From: Phyllobacteriaceae bacterium
GTDB lineage: Bacteria; Pseudomonadota; Alphaproteobacteria; Rhizobiales; Ancalomicrobiaceae
Reading direction: 5' to 3'
Length of the DNA stretch: 24,603 nt
NCBI GenBank assembly: GCA_012517025.1
Contig: JAAYVT010000020.1
Coordinates: 1 to 24,603, forward strand
Positions 1 through 7,170 of the stretch are shown here, piece after piece. The translations under genes and the position numbers were made by a program. The notes beneath the pieces are model-generated. The model worked only from the letters and a program-made list of their open reading frames with translations. It was not told the DNA's origin and made no database searches. Each line of letters begins with the position of its first letter. The stretch's first letter is position 1.

Positions 1-438
1 GATCTGCAGCGGCTCGCCGTCGGAGAAGTGACGCACCAGCAGCCGGGCGATCGGCGTTCCGGCCGCCGCGCCGAGCGGGGCGCCGCGCGGATCGTCGTCG
101 ACCCGCTCGCGCTCCAGGATCGCGAAGGCGTGGACCCCACCCGACCGCGCCACTTCCGCCGCGATGTCCCAGATCTCCAAGACCGGCCGCTCGGGCGGGC
201 GGGCCGCCACCACCGTGCCGAAGCGCCGGCGGCGGGCGACCAGACCTTCGGCGGCGAGGGAGCGCAGGGCGCGGTGAACCGTCATCCGCGCCGCGCCGTA
301 GCGCTCGATGATCTCGTATTCCTTGGGGATCTTGGTGCCCGGAGCCCAAGTGCCGTCGGCGATCGGGCGGATCAGCGCGCGCCGGATCTGCTGCCACAGC
401 GGCCCCTGTCGATCGAGTTCGTCGAGGTCTTCGATCAT
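1..438 (-). CDS. GntR-family (HutC subfamily) transcriptional regulator, 3' end cut by window edge
   Basis: Translating the reverse strand from the ATG at 438 gives 146 residues that run off the left edge. The protein is therefore partial; the family is usually about 240 residues. Residues 10-75 form a GntR winged helix-turn-helix: WQQIRRALIRPIADGTWAPG, then KIPKEYEIIERYGAARMTVH, then RALRSLAAEGLV. The segment after it (VLEIWDIAAEV) starts the UTRA ligand-binding domain in the way typical of HutC-like members. A G-rich stretch lies just upstream of the ATG. The gene diverges from the FAD dehydrogenase at 564, with an operator-like palindrome between them, so the dehydrogenase and the regulator itself are the likely targets. 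It could be a genuine histidine-utilisation repressor, but no hut gene is visible. The ligand is not determinable from this fragment. Confidence 0.88.
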   Translation of the reverse strand, partial: MIEDLDELDRQGPLWQQIRRALIRPIADGTWAPGTKIPKEYEIIERYGAARMTVHRALRSLAAEGLVARRRRFGTVVAARPPERPVLEIWDIAAEVARSGGVHAFAILERERVDDDPRGAPLGAAAGTPIARLLVRHFSDGEPLQI

Positions 439-487
439 CGCGCCCCCGACGCCAGCGAGCGAACGGCCGAACCCGGCCCGTTCCGCA

Positions 488-517
488 AATCTAGTGTGGT
501 CGCGGGCTTAATGTCTA
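488..517 (-). promoter_or_regulatory. Candidate promoter of the GntR regulator
   Basis: Read leftward there is TAGACA (517-512, one mismatch to TTGACA), an 18-bp spacer and TAGATT (493-488, four of six to TATAAT). The start codon lies about 50 bp further on. The -35 hexamer falls inside the operator palindrome, which would allow autorepression. Assigned by eye only. Confidence 0.35.
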
Positions 518-523
518 TACATT
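510..523. promoter_or_regulatory. HutC/GntR-type operator palindrome
   Basis: The 14-bp sequence AATGTCTATACATT is symmetrical at six of seven base-pair positions. It contains the GT-N-TA-N-AC core characteristic of operators of the GntR HutC subfamily. It sits in the 125-bp divergent spacer between the GntR gene (start 438) and the FAD dehydrogenase (start 564). Binding here would occlude the candidate leftward -35 and could also affect rightward transcription. Confidence 0.65.
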
Positions 524-563
524 TGAACGGTCGACCGCCGAACGGCGGAGAAGGAAGAACGAC

Positions 564-1952
564 ATGACCGATCTCGCCACTCGTCTCGAAGCCGTCGTCG
601 GTCCGAAGGGGCTGCGCCGCGACGCCGAGGTCGATCTGCTCGATCCCGGTTGGCATCCCGAAAATCTCCGCGCCCGCCTTCTCGTCGCCCCCGCTTCGAC
701 CGAGGACGTGGCCGAGGTCGTCCGCATCGCGGCGGAAGTGGGGGCGGCGCTGGTGCCGCAGGGTGGGCGCACCGGTCTGGTCGGCGGCACGCGCACGTGC
801 GAGGACCAGATCGTACTCTCGACCCACCGCCTCGACCGCATCCTTCGGCTCGATCCGAACGAGCGGGTCGCGGTGGTGGAGGCGGGGGTGACGCTCGAAG
901 CGCTGCAGACGGCGGCGGCGGCGTACGGGCTGGAGCCGGGCATCGACATCGCCGCCCGCGGCTCGGCGACGATCGGCGGCATGGTGTCGACCAACGCGGG
1001 CGGGATCCTGGCCTTCCGCAACGGCGTGATGCGTCACCGCGTGCTCGGGCTGGAGGCGATTTTGCCGGACGGCTCGCGTCTCGGCGATCTCACGCGGATC
1101 GTCAAGAACAACACCGGTTACGACGTCAAACAGCTGCTGATCGGCGCGGAGGGCACACTCGGTTTCGTCACCCGCATCGCCGTCCGGCTCGACCCGATGC
1201 CGCGCACGCGCGTCACCGCGCTGTTCGGGCTGCCCTCGACGGCGGCCGCGCTCGACCTGTTGCGGCAGGCTCTCGGCGACGGGCGGCTCGACCTGCGCGC
1301 GGCGGAGGTGATGTGGGCCGACTTCGCCCGCGCCACCGCCGCCGCCAACGGCATTTCCGATTCCGCGATCGATCTCTCGCACCCGGTGCAGCTGTTGCTC
1401 GAGGCGGGCGGCCCGGCGGAGGCGCCGCTGACCGAGGCCTTCGAGGATCTCTACGCGGCCCTGATCGAAGAGGGACTGGAGATCGGTGGAGTGATCGCCC
1501 ATTCGGAGCGGCAACGCGACGAGATCTGGCGCCTGCGGGAGGATACCGGGGCGATCTACCGTCTCTATCCGGCCGCGCCGTCCTACGACGTCTCGATCCC
1601 GGCGACCGAGATCGACGGGTGGCTCGCCCGTTTCGCCGCCGACCTCGCGGCCTACGATCCGACGCTCGGCTTCTTCTCCTTCGGCCATCTCGGCGACGGC
1701 AATCTCCACGTCATTCTGAAACGACCGGGGCCGCTTCCGGAAGGCGAGGAGACGGCGATCGACGACATCGTCTACGGCGACATCGGTCGTCTCGGCGGCG
1801 CCTTTTCCGCCGAGCACGGCATCGGCAGCAAACGCCGCGCCGCCCTCGCCACCCATGCCGATCCGGGCAAACTGGCGCTGGTGCGCCTGCTCAAGGCGAG
1901 CCTCGATCCGAAGGGCATCATGAACCCCGGCAAGGTCGTCTCCACGCCGTGA
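564..1952 (+). CDS. FAD-linked 2-hydroxyacid dehydrogenase (GlcD / D-lactate / D-2-hydroxyglutarate dehydrogenase family)
   Basis: 462 residues, a normal length for the family. The N-terminal PCMH-type FAD-binding domain shows PQGGRTGLVGG at residues 65-75 and GSATIGGMVSTNAGG at 133-147. The C-terminal FAD-oxidase domain has the metal and substrate motif GHLGDGNLHV from residue 374 and the AEHGIG motif at 416-421, and the protein ends with the usual LDPKGIMNPGKV. It oxidises a D-2-hydroxy acid to the 2-keto acid and passes electrons to an acceptor. D-lactate (giving pyruvate), D-2-hydroxyglutarate and glycolate are all possible, and the sequence does not decide between them. No GlcE or GlcF partner follows, which argues against a glycolate oxidase complex. 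AAGGAAG upstream supports the ATG at 564. The divergent GntR gene is the probable regulator. Confidence 0.9.
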   Translation: MTDLATRLEAVVGPKGLRRDAEVDLLDPGWHPENLRARLLVAPASTEDVAEVVRIAAEVGAALVPQGGRTGLVGGTRTCEDQIVLSTHRLDRILRLDPNERVAVVEAGVTLEALQTAAAAYGLEPGIDIAARGSATIGGMVSTNAGGILAFRNGVMRHRVLGLEAILPDGSRLGDLTRIVKNNTGYDVKQLLIGAEGTLGFVTRIAVRLDPMPRTRVTALFGLPSTAAALDLLRQALGDGRLDLRAAEVMWADFARATAAANGISDSAIDLSHPVQLLLEAGGPAEAPLTEAFEDLYAALIEEGLEIGGVIAHSERQRDEIWRLREDTGAIYRLYPAAPSYDVSIPATEIDGWLARFAADLAAYDPTLGFFSFGHLGDGNLHVILKRPGPLPEGEETAIDDIVYGDIGRLGGAFSAEHGIGSKRRAALATHADPGKLALVRLLKASLDPKGIMNPGKVVSTP

Positions 1953-1968
1953 GCGGTCGCGGTGACGG

Positions 1969-1984
1969 CCGTCTCCCGAGACGG
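1969..1984. terminator. Short inverted repeat between convergent genes
   Basis: CCGTCTC and GAGACGG form a perfect inverted repeat in the 82-bp gap between the convergent dehydrogenase and ribokinase genes. As RNA it would make six pairs with a four-base loop. No U-tract follows on either strand, so intrinsic termination is only a possibility suggested by position. Confidence 0.3.
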
Positions 1985-2034
1985 TGACGTGACCATCGGC
2001 CGGGAGAACGACCCGCCGGCGGCGGTGTGCGACG

Positions 2035-2949
2035 TCAGCGCGGGGACGCGAGAAAGGCGTCGGTGGCGGTCCGCGAGGGAAGCGACGATTGGCAGCCGCG
2101 CTGCGTACAGGCGAGCGCGGCGGCGGCGGTGGCGCGTTCGAGCGCGGCGGCGACGTCGGCGCCCCGGTCGAGTGCGGCGACCAGGACTCCGACGAAGCAA
2201 TCGCCGGCGGCGGTGGTGTCGACCGCGACGATCCGGCGCGCCGCAAGCCGGACCGTCGACGCCGCGACCGCGGCCTCCAGACCGTCGGCCCCGAGGGTGC
2301 GGACGACGTCGATGCCGAGCGCGTCGCGCAGCGCGACGGCGGTGTCGGCGGCCGGCGACGCGGCGGTCGCGCCGTCGCCCGATCGCGCCGCGAGGGCGGC
2401 GGCCTCGCTTTCGTTGACGACCAGCAGATCGCAGGCGCGCAGCGCCTCGAGCGGGATCGGCCGGGCCGGGGCGAGGTTGAGGACGACCCGGACGCCGGCC
2501 GATCGGGCGCGCGCGATCGCCGCCACGATCTCGTCGACCGGCACTTCCATCTGCAGGACGAGGTGGGAGGCCCGCCGCAGCAGGTCCTCCGGGATCATGT
2601 CGGCGCGGGCGGCGTCGTTGGCGCCGCCGCACACCAGGATGCGATTGGCGCCGGAGCGGTCGACGGTGATCCCGGCGCAGCCGGTCGGGGCGTCGGCGCG
2701 GGCGACCGCCGAGACGTCGACGCCGGCGTCGCGCAGCGCGGCGAGCAGCCCGTCGCCGGTGGCGTCGCGGCCGACGGCGCCGATCATCGCCACCTCGGCC
2801 CCGTCGCGGGCGGCGGCCGCCGCCTGATTGGCGCCCTTGCCGCCCGACTCGAGCCGGAAGGCGTCGGCGCGGACGGTCTCGCCTTCCCGCGGCGCGGTCT
2901 CGCATTCGAACACGAAGTCGGCATTGAGGGATCCGAATACGACGATCAT
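2035..2949 (-). CDS. rbsK: Ribokinase-family sugar kinase (PfkB superfamily)
   Basis: 304 residues from the ATG at 2949, which is preceded by GGGAG; longer upstream readings lack family similarity. The N-terminus MIVVFGSLNADFVF and GGKGANQAAAAA (36-47) are the PfkB signature 1 region. DTTAAGD at 244-250 is signature 2 with the catalytic base Asp250 and the anion hole. The length matches RbsK (about 305). It phosphorylates a furanose sugar or nucleoside with ATP; ribose to ribose 5-phosphate is the default reading. However, no ribose transporter or rbsD is nearby, so the true substrate may differ. The gene diverges from the IclR regulator, and an IclR-type box lies about 115 bp upstream of its start, so it may belong to that regulon. 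Confidence 0.85.
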   Translation of the reverse strand: MIVVFGSLNADFVFECETAPREGETVRADAFRLESGGKGANQAAAAARDGAEVAMIGAVGRDATGDGLLAALRDAGVDVSAVARADAPTGCAGITVDRSGANRILVCGGANDAARADMIPEDLLRRASHLVLQMEVPVDEIVAAIARARSAGVRVVLNLAPARPIPLEALRACDLLVVNESEAAALAARSGDGATAASPAADTAVALRDALGIDVVRTLGADGLEAAVAASTVRLAARRIVAVDTTAAGDCFVGVLVAALDRGADVAAALERATAAAALACTQRGCQSSLPSRTATDAFLASPR

Positions 2950-3054
2950 GGCGCGTCTCCCGATGGCGTCCGCCGTTTTCGCGCCGTGACCGGGACGAGG
3001 CCGTGCGGCACGTCCCGTCCTTCGTTGCGATGCGAAATGTGGCGATGCCGAATG

Positions 3055-3083
3055 TTGCCTTATTCCGCAATCCGGATTATAAG
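3055..3083 (+). promoter_or_regulatory. Predicted sigma-70 promoter of the IclR regulator
   Basis: TTGCCT (3055-3060), a 17-bp spacer and TATAAG (3078-3083, five of six to consensus) form a well-spaced promoter pointing at the IclR gene. Transcription would start near 3090 and leave a leader of about 125 nt. The IclR-type box sits in the spacer and overlaps the -10, a repressing position. Confidence 0.55.
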
Positions 3084-3086
3084 ATT
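3065..3086. promoter_or_regulatory. IclR-type operator, copy 1 (autoregulatory)
   Basis: The site reads CCGCAA-TCCG-GATTAT-AAGATT. The same order of blocks recurs at 4044-4066 with one inserted base and three substitutions. TCCG and CGGA form an inverted pair around CAATC, which resembles IclR-family operators. It overlaps the predicted iclR promoter and lies upstream of the divergent kinase. Confidence 0.6.
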
Positions 3087-3213
3087 TTTTAGCCTCTGTA
3101 CACCGAAAAGACTGGTGCGCGGAGGTTGCAAAGAGGCGATCCTCGTCCATTCTTCGCGGCGCCGATCGGCCCCGTCGACCGAACGGCGAACGTGTCATCG
3201 ATTGGGAGAAGCA

Positions 3214-4032
3214 ATGTCCAGGAAGGCGATCGAAGAGGCGGACGGCCAACGAGAGGGCGTCGCCAAACTTTTCGTCAAGATGATGCTCATTCTCAACTGC
3301 TTCACGCGCGGCAATGGGCAGTTGTCGATCGGCGACATCGTCGAGAAGACGGGTATTCCGCGCACGACCGTGCATCGCATCGTGGCGTCGTTGCGCGACG
3401 TTGCGTTGTTGGACCAGGATGGGCGGCGCCAGACCTATCGTCTCGGACTGCAGATGTTCTATTTCGGCAGTGCCGTCATGGCCAATCTCGACCTCGAGAC
3501 GCACGCCCATCCGCATATTCTCGCTCTGCACCAGCTGACCGGCGAGGTCGTGCATCTGCACATCTTCGACGGCAGCCAGATGGTCTGCATCGAGCGCGAG
3601 GAGATGAGCGACGTCCGGCTGACCACCCTCACCACGATCGAGGCGGCGCCGACCTACTGCACCGGCGTCGGCAAGGCGTTTCTGGCGTTCCAGCCCGCCG
3701 AACTGATCGCGCAGATCGCCGAGGAAGAACCTCTGAGAGCGAGAACTCCCAATACTCTCAGCTCCTTACCCGAACTCCAGGCGGAATTGGCGCGGATCCG
3801 CGAGCGCGGTTATTCGGTCGACGACGAGGAGAACGAGATCGGCATCCGCTGCGTCGGCGCGCCGATCCGCGACTCGCGCGGCCGCGTTTTCGCGGCGATC
3901 AGCGTCTCGGGAACGAGCGAGCGGATGCCGCTCACCCGCATCCACGGATTGGCGCCGGCGGTGATGCACACGGCGGAGAAGATCTCGGCCGCGCTGGGAT
4001 GGGTGCCGGAACGCGATTTGGGAATTAATTGA
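3214..4032 (+). CDS. IclR-family transcriptional regulator
   Basis: 272 residues from the ATG at 3214, preceded by GGGAGAA; the open frame extends upstream, but that part has no family character. An N-terminal winged helix-turn-helix (about residues 15-80) contains LSIGDIVEKTGIPRTTVHRI. The C-terminal IclR effector-binding domain (about 95-265) includes the usual TGVGKAFLAF block and the FAAISVSG block. The domain binds a small carboxylate or sugar-acid ligand in known members. The gene lies immediately upstream of the TTT transporter operon. Matching boxes occur at its own promoter and at the transporter promoter, so it most likely controls 4130-9275 and itself. The inducer is presumably the transported carboxylate or a breakdown product. 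Confidence 0.92.
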   Translation: MSRKAIEEADGQREGVAKLFVKMMLILNCFTRGNGQLSIGDIVEKTGIPRTTVHRIVASLRDVALLDQDGRRQTYRLGLQMFYFGSAVMANLDLETHAHPHILALHQLTGEVVHLHIFDGSQMVCIEREEMSDVRLTTLTTIEAAPTYCTGVGKAFLAFQPAELIAQIAEEEPLRARTPNTLSSLPELQAELARIRERGYSVDDEENEIGIRCVGAPIRDSRGRVFAAISVSGTSERMPLTRIHGLAPAVMHTAEKISAALGWVPERDLGIN

Positions 4033-4043
4033 CTGACACTTTG

Positions 4044-4066
4044 CCGCAAGTCCGCATTATGGGATT
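4044..4066. promoter_or_regulatory. IclR-type operator, copy 2 (transporter promoter)
   Basis: CCGCAA-G-TCCG-CATTAT-GGGATT repeats the box at 3065-3086. It ends within the predicted -35 at 4065, so it sits just upstream of RNA polymerase. That geometry is more usual for activation, or for ligand-controlled repression by exclusion at the -35. Confidence 0.6.
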
Positions 4067-4093
4067 GACGTGAATAAATCTCCTGCTTAATCC
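4065..4093 (+). promoter_or_regulatory. Predicted sigma-70 promoter of the TTT transporter operon
   Basis: TTGACG (4065-4070), exactly 17 bp, then TAATCC (4088-4093). The predicted start is near 4100, about 30 nt before the first gene. The -35 has five of six consensus bases, and the weaker -10 fits a regulated promoter. Confidence 0.55.
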
Positions 4094-4129
4094 TCTACGA
4101 CAAACAAGGGGGAAACCAGGAGAAGTGCC

Positions 4130-5098
4130 ATGGGTTCGATCGTCCGATCGGCGTTCGCGCTGTCGATTCTTCCGTTCCTGACGGCCGGGGCATGGGCCGG
4201 CGGGTTTCCGCAGCGCCCGGTGACCATCGTCGTTCCGGCCGCGCCGGGCGGGGGTGGCGACACCACCACCCGTCTTCTCGCTCGCAGCCTGGAGCGCGCG
4301 TTCGGCCAGGCCGTCACCATCGTCAATCAGGGGCAGGGCGGCGGCGTCGTCGGCCTGACCACGCTCGTCAAGGCGGCGCCGGACGGCTACACCGTCGGCC
4401 TGCTCTTCCCCTATGCGGGATACAAGTACACCGGACAGGCGACCTTCACACGCGCCGACTTCAGCCCGATCGCCAACTTCAACGGCGACGCGGCGGCGTT
4501 GGTGGTGGCGACCGGCTCGCCGTTGAAGACGCTGAAGGACGCGCTCGACGCCCTGAAGGCGTCGCCGGAGCGCTACAAGATCCATTGCAGCGGCGGCTGC
4601 GGCAGCGTCTGGGACGTGCCGATCGCCGCGGTGATGCTCGACGCCGGCATCGACGTGTCGCGGATCTCGTGGATTCCGGGGCAGGGCGCGGCGACGGGTC
4701 TGCAGGAACTGGCGGCCGGCGGCGTCGACATGCAGACGGTGTCGCTGCCGGAATCGGCGGCGCTGACCCAGGCCGGCTTGGTGCGGCCGCTGGCGGTGTT
4801 CAGCCCGAAGCCGGTGCCGGGGTTCGAGAGCGTGCCGCTCGCCGGGGAGACCGTCGGTCATCCGGTCGACGGCGGCACCTGGCGCGCGCTCGCCGGACCG
4901 GCGGGGGTGCCGGCCGACGTGGTGAAGGTGTGGGAGACCGCCGTGCATCAGGCGGTGGAGAGCCCGGACTTCCGCGCCGCGATGGCGAAGGCCAACTTCG
5001 GCGTCAAATGGATGAGCGCCGAGGAGCTGTCGGCTCTGATGACCCGCTACGAAAGCGAGACGGCGCGCGTCATGGGCGCTCTCGGCTACCACAAATGA
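4130..5098 (+). CDS. TTT-family periplasmic substrate-binding protein (TctC/Bug), first copy
   Basis: 322 residues with a signal peptide (hydrophobic residues 6-20, likely cleavage after AWA at 23). The mature part opens with FPQRPVTIVVPAAPGGGGDT, the TctC/Bug phosphate-loop-like carboxylate-binding region, and later has APDGYTVG. The protein would capture a carboxylate in the periplasm and deliver it to TctAB. A Cys153-x3-Cys157 pair and a Trp161 occupy the stretch that in ordinary TctC proteins is Gly/Ser-rich. The paralogue at 7171 shares this (Cys155, Cys159, Trp163), so both belong to a distinct subfamily. First gene of the operon; 18 bp separate it from tctB. The substrate is unknown. 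Confidence 0.92.
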   Translation: MGSIVRSAFALSILPFLTAGAWAGGFPQRPVTIVVPAAPGGGGDTTTRLLARSLERAFGQAVTIVNQGQGGGVVGLTTLVKAAPDGYTVGLLFPYAGYKYTGQATFTRADFSPIANFNGDAAALVVATGSPLKTLKDALDALKASPERYKIHCSGGCGSVWDVPIAAVMLDAGIDVSRISWIPGQGAATGLQELAAGGVDMQTVSLPESAALTQAGLVRPLAVFSPKPVPGFESVPLAGETVGHPVDGGTWRALAGPAGVPADVVKVWETAVHQAVESPDFRAAMAKANFGVKWMSAEELSALMTRYESETARVMGALGYHK

Positions 5099-5116
5099 CG
5101 GCGTGAGGGACGGATC

Positions 5117-5602
5117 ATGAAGGTTCACGACGTCGTCGTCGGCGGAGTGGTTCTCGGTCTCGGCACCTATGTCGCCGTGACCGGCCACGGGCTGACGCCG
5201 CCCCGGCATCTCGCCTACGGGCCGGGCTTCTTTCCGATGCTGATCGGCATCGGGCTGATGGCGGTGGGCGCGCTGATCTGCGTGCGCGCCGCCTGGGCTC
5301 TGCGCGGCGCGGCGTTGGTGACCGCGCCGGACTGGCTGCGGTCCGGCCGGGCGGCGCTGAGGTTCTGGATCATTCCGGTGGCGATCGTCTTCTACATGGT
5401 CGCCGTCGATCCGCTCGGCTTCCTGGCGACGGCGACGATCTCGTTGGCGACCATCTTCGTCGTCAACGGGGTGACGGTGTGGCGCGGCCTGCCGCTCGCC
5501 CTCGCTCTTTCGGTCGTGATCAATCTCGTCTTCGCCTCGCTGCTGCACGTGCCGCTGTCCTGGGGCGTCCTCGAACCGGTGTCGGGGTGGCTGATATGGT
5601 GA
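5117..5602 (+). CDS. tctB: TTT-family small membrane subunit TctB
   Basis: 161 residues with about four hydrophobic helices (roughly 6-22, 37-58, 85-100 and a split segment 105-150), the layout of TctB. The family has little sequence conservation, so the call rests on size, hydropathy, the AYGPGFFPMLIGIGL stretch and position between tctC and tctA. It is the small integral membrane subunit of the proton- or sodium-coupled importer. Its stop codon overlaps the tctA start, which indicates translational coupling. Confidence 0.88.
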   Translation: MKVHDVVVGGVVLGLGTYVAVTGHGLTPPRHLAYGPGFFPMLIGIGLMAVGALICVRAAWALRGAALVTAPDWLRSGRAALRFWIIPVAIVFYMVAVDPLGFLATATISLATIFVVNGVTVWRGLPLALALSVVINLVFASLLHVPLSWGVLEPVSGWLIW

Positions 5603-7113
5603 TCGGCTCCGTCTTCTCCCAACTGGCCGATCCCTATCTGTGGATGGTCGTGGTGTTCTCGTCGGTCTATGGGCTGGTCATCGGCGCCATCCCCGGACTG
5701 ACCGCCCTGATGGCGACGGCCCTGCTCGTCCCCTTCATCATCTTCATGCCGCCGCTGCCGGCGGTCGCCTCGATCATCAGCGCTTCGGCGATGGCGATCT
5801 TCGCCGGCGACATTCCCGGCGCCCTGTTGCGCATGCCCGGTACGCCGGCGTCGGCCGCCTATACCGACGACGCTCACGGGCTGACGCTGAAGGGCAAGTC
5901 GGCGGTGGCGCTCGGGGCGGGGCTGTTCTCGTCGGTGTGCGGCGGGTTGATCAGCTCGCTGATCCTCACCACCTCGGCACCGTGGCTCGCCCGGGCGGCG
6001 CTGTCGTTCTCGTCGGTCGAATATTTCTGGCTCGGCGTGCTCGGTCTCAGCTGCGCCACCTTCGTCGCCGGACCGTCGCTGCTCAAGGGACTGGCGTCGC
6101 TGCTGTTCGGCCTGTTCCTGGCCACCGTCGGCCTCGACCCGGTGTCGGGCATGCCGCGGTTCACCTTCGGCTCGTCGGATCTGATGGGCGGGCTCGGTCT
6201 GATCCCGATCCTGATCGGCCTGTTCGCGGTGTCGGAGCTGATGCGCAACTCCAACGCCGGGCCGGCGGCGGAAGCCGAAGACAGCCATGCCGGATCGGTG
6301 ATGGGCACGGCGGGCGGTCTGATGTGGACCCACAAGGTCGGCATCCTGCGCGGCAGTCTGATCGGCACGCTGGTCGGCGCGCTGCCGGGCGCCGGTTCCG
6401 ACATCGCCGCCTGGATCTCCTACGCCACGGCGAAGCGGTTCTCGCGGGTCGGCGGACGGGCGACCGACGACGGCGCGGTCGAGCGGATCATGTCGGCGAG
6501 CGCGGCCAACAACGCCAGCCTCGGCGGCGCCTACATCCCGGCGACGGTGTTCGGCATCCCCGGCGACGCCATCACCGCGATCGTCATCAGCGTCATGTTC
6601 ATCAAGGGCATCAACCCCGGGCCGACGCTGTTCCTCAATCGACCGGAAGTGATCTACGGCATCTTCGCGATCTTCTTCGTCGCCAATCTGTTGATCATCC
6701 CGCTCGGCATCGGCTGCATCTACAGCTTCCGCGCGATCATGAAGTTGCCGACGGCGGTGATCTCGCCGGTGATCCTGCTGTTCTGCATCCTCGGCGCCTT
6801 CTCGGTCGAGAACACGCTGTTCGCTGTGGGACTGGTCGCGGTGTTCGGACTGCTCGGCTGGGTGATGGAAGCCAACGAGATCCCGCTCGCGCCCGCCATC
6901 CTCGGCCTGATCCTCGGACCGCTGCTCGAGCAGACCTTCATGACGACGATGCTCAAGTCGCAGGGCGATCTCGTCACCTTCTTCGACCGGCCGGTCGGTG
7001 GAACCATCGGCGTCTTCACCCTGGCGGTGTGGTCGATCACCATCGGTCTGAAGGTCTTCCGGCCGAACGGCCCGGCGCCGACGCCGGCCGTCGAGGAAGG
7101 CACGGCCGACTGA
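5596..7113 (+). CDS. tctA: TTT-family large membrane permease TctA
   Basis: 505 residues, normal for TctA, with 10-12 hydrophobic segments. The two family half-motifs are present: GAIPGLTALMATALLVPF near the N-terminus and GALPGAGSDIAAWISYATAK in the middle. GDIPGALLRMPGTPASAAYT is the conserved early loop. I place the start at the ATG at 5596: it follows GGGGTGG and overlaps the tctB stop in ATGGTGA. A GTG nine bases upstream is the alternative. It forms the transport channel that takes the carboxylate from the two TctC-type proteins at 4130 and 7171. Confidence 0.93.
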   Translation: MVIGSVFSQLADPYLWMVVVFSSVYGLVIGAIPGLTALMATALLVPFIIFMPPLPAVASIISASAMAIFAGDIPGALLRMPGTPASAAYTDDAHGLTLKGKSAVALGAGLFSSVCGGLISSLILTTSAPWLARAALSFSSVEYFWLGVLGLSCATFVAGPSLLKGLASLLFGLFLATVGLDPVSGMPRFTFGSSDLMGGLGLIPILIGLFAVSELMRNSNAGPAAEAEDSHAGSVMGTAGGLMWTHKVGILRGSLIGTLVGALPGAGSDIAAWISYATAKRFSRVGGRATDDGAVERIMSASAANNASLGGAYIPATVFGIPGDAITAIVISVMFIKGINPGPTLFLNRPEVIYGIFAIFFVANLLIIPLGIGCIYSFRAIMKLPTAVISPVILLFCILGAFSVENTLFAVGLVAVFGLLGWVMEANEIPLAPAILGLILGPLLEQTFMTTMLKSQGDLVTFFDRPVGGTIGVFTLAVWSITIGLKVFRPNGPAPTPAVEEGTAD

Positions 7114-7170
7114 ATTCCCCGAGCCGGGACGAACCCCGACTTTCCGAAGAGAAAGAACACGGAGGAAGAC

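Noticed and set aside
2029..2827. Forward-strand frames overlapping the ribokinase gene
   Set aside because: They mirror the kinase coding strand; the reverse reading has both PfkB signatures.
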